Source: Blastococcus carthaginiensis
GTDB lineage: Bacteria; Actinomycetota; Actinomycetes; Mycobacteriales; Geodermatophilaceae
DNA length: 64,000 nucleotides
Assembly: GCF_030731085.1 (NCBI RefSeq)
Contig: NZ_JASNFN010000027.1
Location: 5,762-69,761, forward strand
Reading direction: 5' to 3'
Within the stretch, counting starts at the first letter, position 1, and each line of letters starts with the position of its first letter. The translations under genes were made by a program, and so were the position numbers. Shown here one piece after another: positions 62,499 to 64,000 of the stretch. The notes beneath the pieces are model-generated. The model made no database searches, had not been told where the DNA came from, and saw nothing but the letters and a program-made list of their open reading frames with translations.

Positions 62499-64000
62499 GG
62501 CTGTCAAGAGGGGGTCGCGCTTGACGGTGCGGTGGGCGCTCTTCGACGATGAGGGGCGGGGAAGGTCGCCTCGTTCGTCGGCACCTCGAGTGCCTGACCT
62601 GACATGTCCCGTAGGGGCTTGCTGAGGGGCCTTCCCCGCCTTCTTGCGGCTGCGCCGGCGAGCGCGGACGTCGGTGGGGACGGTCCACTGTTCGGCGATG
62701 TTGGCCTTGGCCTGCTCTGGGGTGACTGGGGTGCCGTTGGTGTCGCAGACGACGTAGGGCATGCCGCGGTTCATCACCGCCCAGAAGCGTTCGGCGAGGT
62801 GGCCGGCGACCACGCAGAGAGCCTTGAGGTGCTCGGCGCCGCGTTCGACCATCTGCACGTAGTAGACGCGGGCCAGCTGGGGGTCCTGCTTGCGGGCGTG
62901 GTCGGCGGCGCGGATGAACGTGCTGCGCATCAGCGACGAGCCGGCCTTGGACATGGGTTGTCCCTTGCGGTCGGTGTCGCCGGTCTCGGAGGCCCGCGGG
63001 GCGAGCCCCAGGTAGGACTTGAAGTGCGGGCCGGAGGGGAACCGGCCGGGGCGGCCGATGCCGGCGGCCGCGACCGGCGCGCCGACCTCGGCCAGGCCGG
63101 GCAGCGAGCGGGCCAGCTGGCCTGGATCGGCCCACCGGTAGGCCTCCTCCCGGCTGGCGGCGTGGGCGCCGAGCTCGGCCTGGATCGCGCGCAGCAGCCG
63201 GACCTCGGTGGCGACCTCGGCGGCCAGATCAGCGAAGGCGAGCGCCGGGTGGTCCCCGTAGAGCTCGACGGCCGCGGCGGCAGCAGCGCGCCACGCTTCG
63301 GCGCGGTCGGCACCGAGGTGGTTCTTCGATGCCTTGGCGATCAGCGCGGTCAGTCGGGCCGGCCCAGCCTTGAGCAGCGCCCGCGGGTCGGCCCAGCGCT
63401 CGAGTACCGCCAGGTCGGCCTGGCCGAGGTCGCCGGTCAACGGCGAGCACGGCATCAGCTGGCGGACCAGGTCCTTGATCCGCACCTTGTGCTCGCTGGC
63501 GGCCCGGGTCAGCCGGTCAGCGGCACGAACCCGCCGATCCAGCGCCGCGGCCTCGGCACCGGGCAGCTCCAGCGGCTGCAGCCCGGCCGGGTCGATCAGC
63601 GGCAGCCGGGCCAGGGTGTCGGCGTCGATGCCGTTGCTCTTGGCGTGTCGAGACAGGAACCGACGCAGGTCGGCGGCCTTGGCACTGGACACCCGGAACA
63701 CCAGATGGCCGCGGGTGGTGAAGAAGACCGCGACCGGCAACCACGCCGGCCCGGTCGGCTCGAACACCACCTCCAGGTGGGTTCCCGGCTCGGTGCCGGC
63801 CAGCGCCGCGGACTCGATCGCGGCCAGGCTGGCCACCGTTGGCTCACACCGGCGACGGCACACCTCCCGGCCGTCCTCGGCCAGCACCCGTACCGTGTGC
63901 GCGCTGGCGATCCCCAGGTCGATCCCGACCAGCCGTCGTTGCATCTGTTCCTCCTCGAGCCCACCGGACATTCCGCTCCGGCGGCCCGAGACGGGCGGCT
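62483..64000 (-). mobile_element. IS110-family insertion sequence (element 2), cut by window end
   Basis: The recombinase at 62487-63944 fills nearly all of this stretch. Its right end is compressed to at most a few bases beyond XPB, while the left non-coding end, where IS110-group bridge RNAs are encoded, continues past base 64000; only 56 bp of it are visible. Exact ends cannot be set here. Confidence 0.7.
62487..63944 (-). CDS. IS110-family transposase (element 2)
   Basis: A 485-residue IS110-group recombinase, distinct from element 1. Asp9 (VGIDLGIASAH), Glu62 (VVFEPTGPAW) and Asp107 (KSNGIDADTLARL) are visible; where element 1 has the first Asp of KTDKLD, this one has Asn104. C-terminal domain: LARSLPGLAEVGAPVAAAGI, HFKSYLGLAPRASETGD, SKAGSSLMRSTFIRAADHA. 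A basic, Ser/Arg-rich tail (about 430-485) follows. ATG at 63944 has a strong GAGGAGGA site. Confidence 0.92.
   Translation of the reverse strand: MQRRLVGIDLGIASAHTVRVLAEDGREVCRRRCEPTVASLAAIESAALAGTEPGTHLEVVFEPTGPAWLPVAVFFTTRGHLVFRVSSAKAADLRRFLSRHAKSNGIDADTLARLPLIDPAGLQPLELPGAEAAALDRRVRAADRLTRAASEHKVRIKDLVRQLMPCSPLTGDLGQADLAVLERWADPRALLKAGPARLTALIAKASKNHLGADRAEAWRAAAAAAVELYGDHPALAFADLAAEVATEVRLLRAIQAELGAHAASREEAYRWADPGQLARSLPGLAEVGAPVAAAGIGRPGRFPSGPHFKSYLGLAPRASETGDTDRKGQPMSKAGSSLMRSTFIRAADHARKQDPQLARVYYVQMVERGAEHLKALCVVAGHLAERFWAVMNRGMPYVVCDTNGTPVTPEQAKANIAEQWTVPTDVRARRRSRKKAGKAPQQAPTGHVRSGTRGADERGDLPRPSSSKSAHRTVKRDPLLTADPR

Overview
The window is very GC-rich, uses many GTG starts and has dense gene packing with many four-base GTGA stop/start overlaps. 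This indicates a high-GC actinobacterium. The gene set (SepH, DUF3027, DUF2530, UdgX, F420-dependent LLM oxidoreductase, a bacterial XPB helicase with its helicase-associated partner, the linked citrate synthase 2/SerC/SepH/TrmH block) and the protein flavour fit Geodermatophilaceae (Blastococcus, Geodermatophilus or Modestobacter). The family is an inference; I could not search a database.

Layout. 1-9.1 kb: cation-efflux transporters, an amino-acid permease, FmdB, a SAF-domain protein, MscL, a YbaK protein, small enzymes, a Pyr_excise-type protein, a sirtuin and an SRPBCC protein. 9.1-12.6 kb: an atypical LuxR-type regulator, tRNA-Arg(CCT), an acetyltransferase, an Nei-type DNA glycosylase and a secreted protein. 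12.7-18 kb: ferredoxin-NADP reductase, an IMPase-family fusion and PEP carboxylase. 18-25 kb: a TPR/Sel1 protein, an F420 oxidoreductase, an ABC-2 exporter, UdgX and a membrane GGDEF-EAL protein. 25-32.5 kb: an MFS exporter, pdxH, citrate synthase, serC and a PAS-GAF-kinase-receiver-RsbW-like hybrid kinase. 32.5-34.2 kb: an IS110-family element with a structured leader. 34.2-40 kb: a permuted ATP-grasp protein, an S9 peptidase, sepH, a stress protein and a TrmH methylase. 40-48.7 kb: a self-contained ABC/TetR operon, a thioesterase, an aldo/keto reductase, thpR, an MFS/MarR pair and an NCS2 purine permease. 48.8-57.6 kb: conserved actinobacterial small genes, a cold-shock protein, a DUF202 pair, a nucleotidyltransferase, an EEP nuclease and an acyl-CoA ligase. 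57.6-64 kb: the helicase-associated/WYL protein and XPB helicase, then a second IS110-family element that runs off the end.

Most of the window is ordinary chromosome. The accessory signal lies at gene 3' ends. The first IS110 element, a 250-bp element with 20-bp inverted repeats and 15-bp flanking direct repeats, an 18-bp inverted repeat built from AAAGGATCCTTT, and a nested TCCTGGCTCAC hairpin all lie between convergent genes. The second IS110 transposase ends 4 bp from the XPB stop codon. The 250-bp element (53036-53290) is the least explained object here: its flanking duplication preserves the stop codons of both convergent genes. DNA-repair genes are frequent (Pyr_excise-like, Nei-like glycosylase, UdgX, XPB plus partner), which would suit a desiccation- and radiation-tolerant lineage, but that link is only suggestive. 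No CRISPR array, prophage or recognised defence island was seen.
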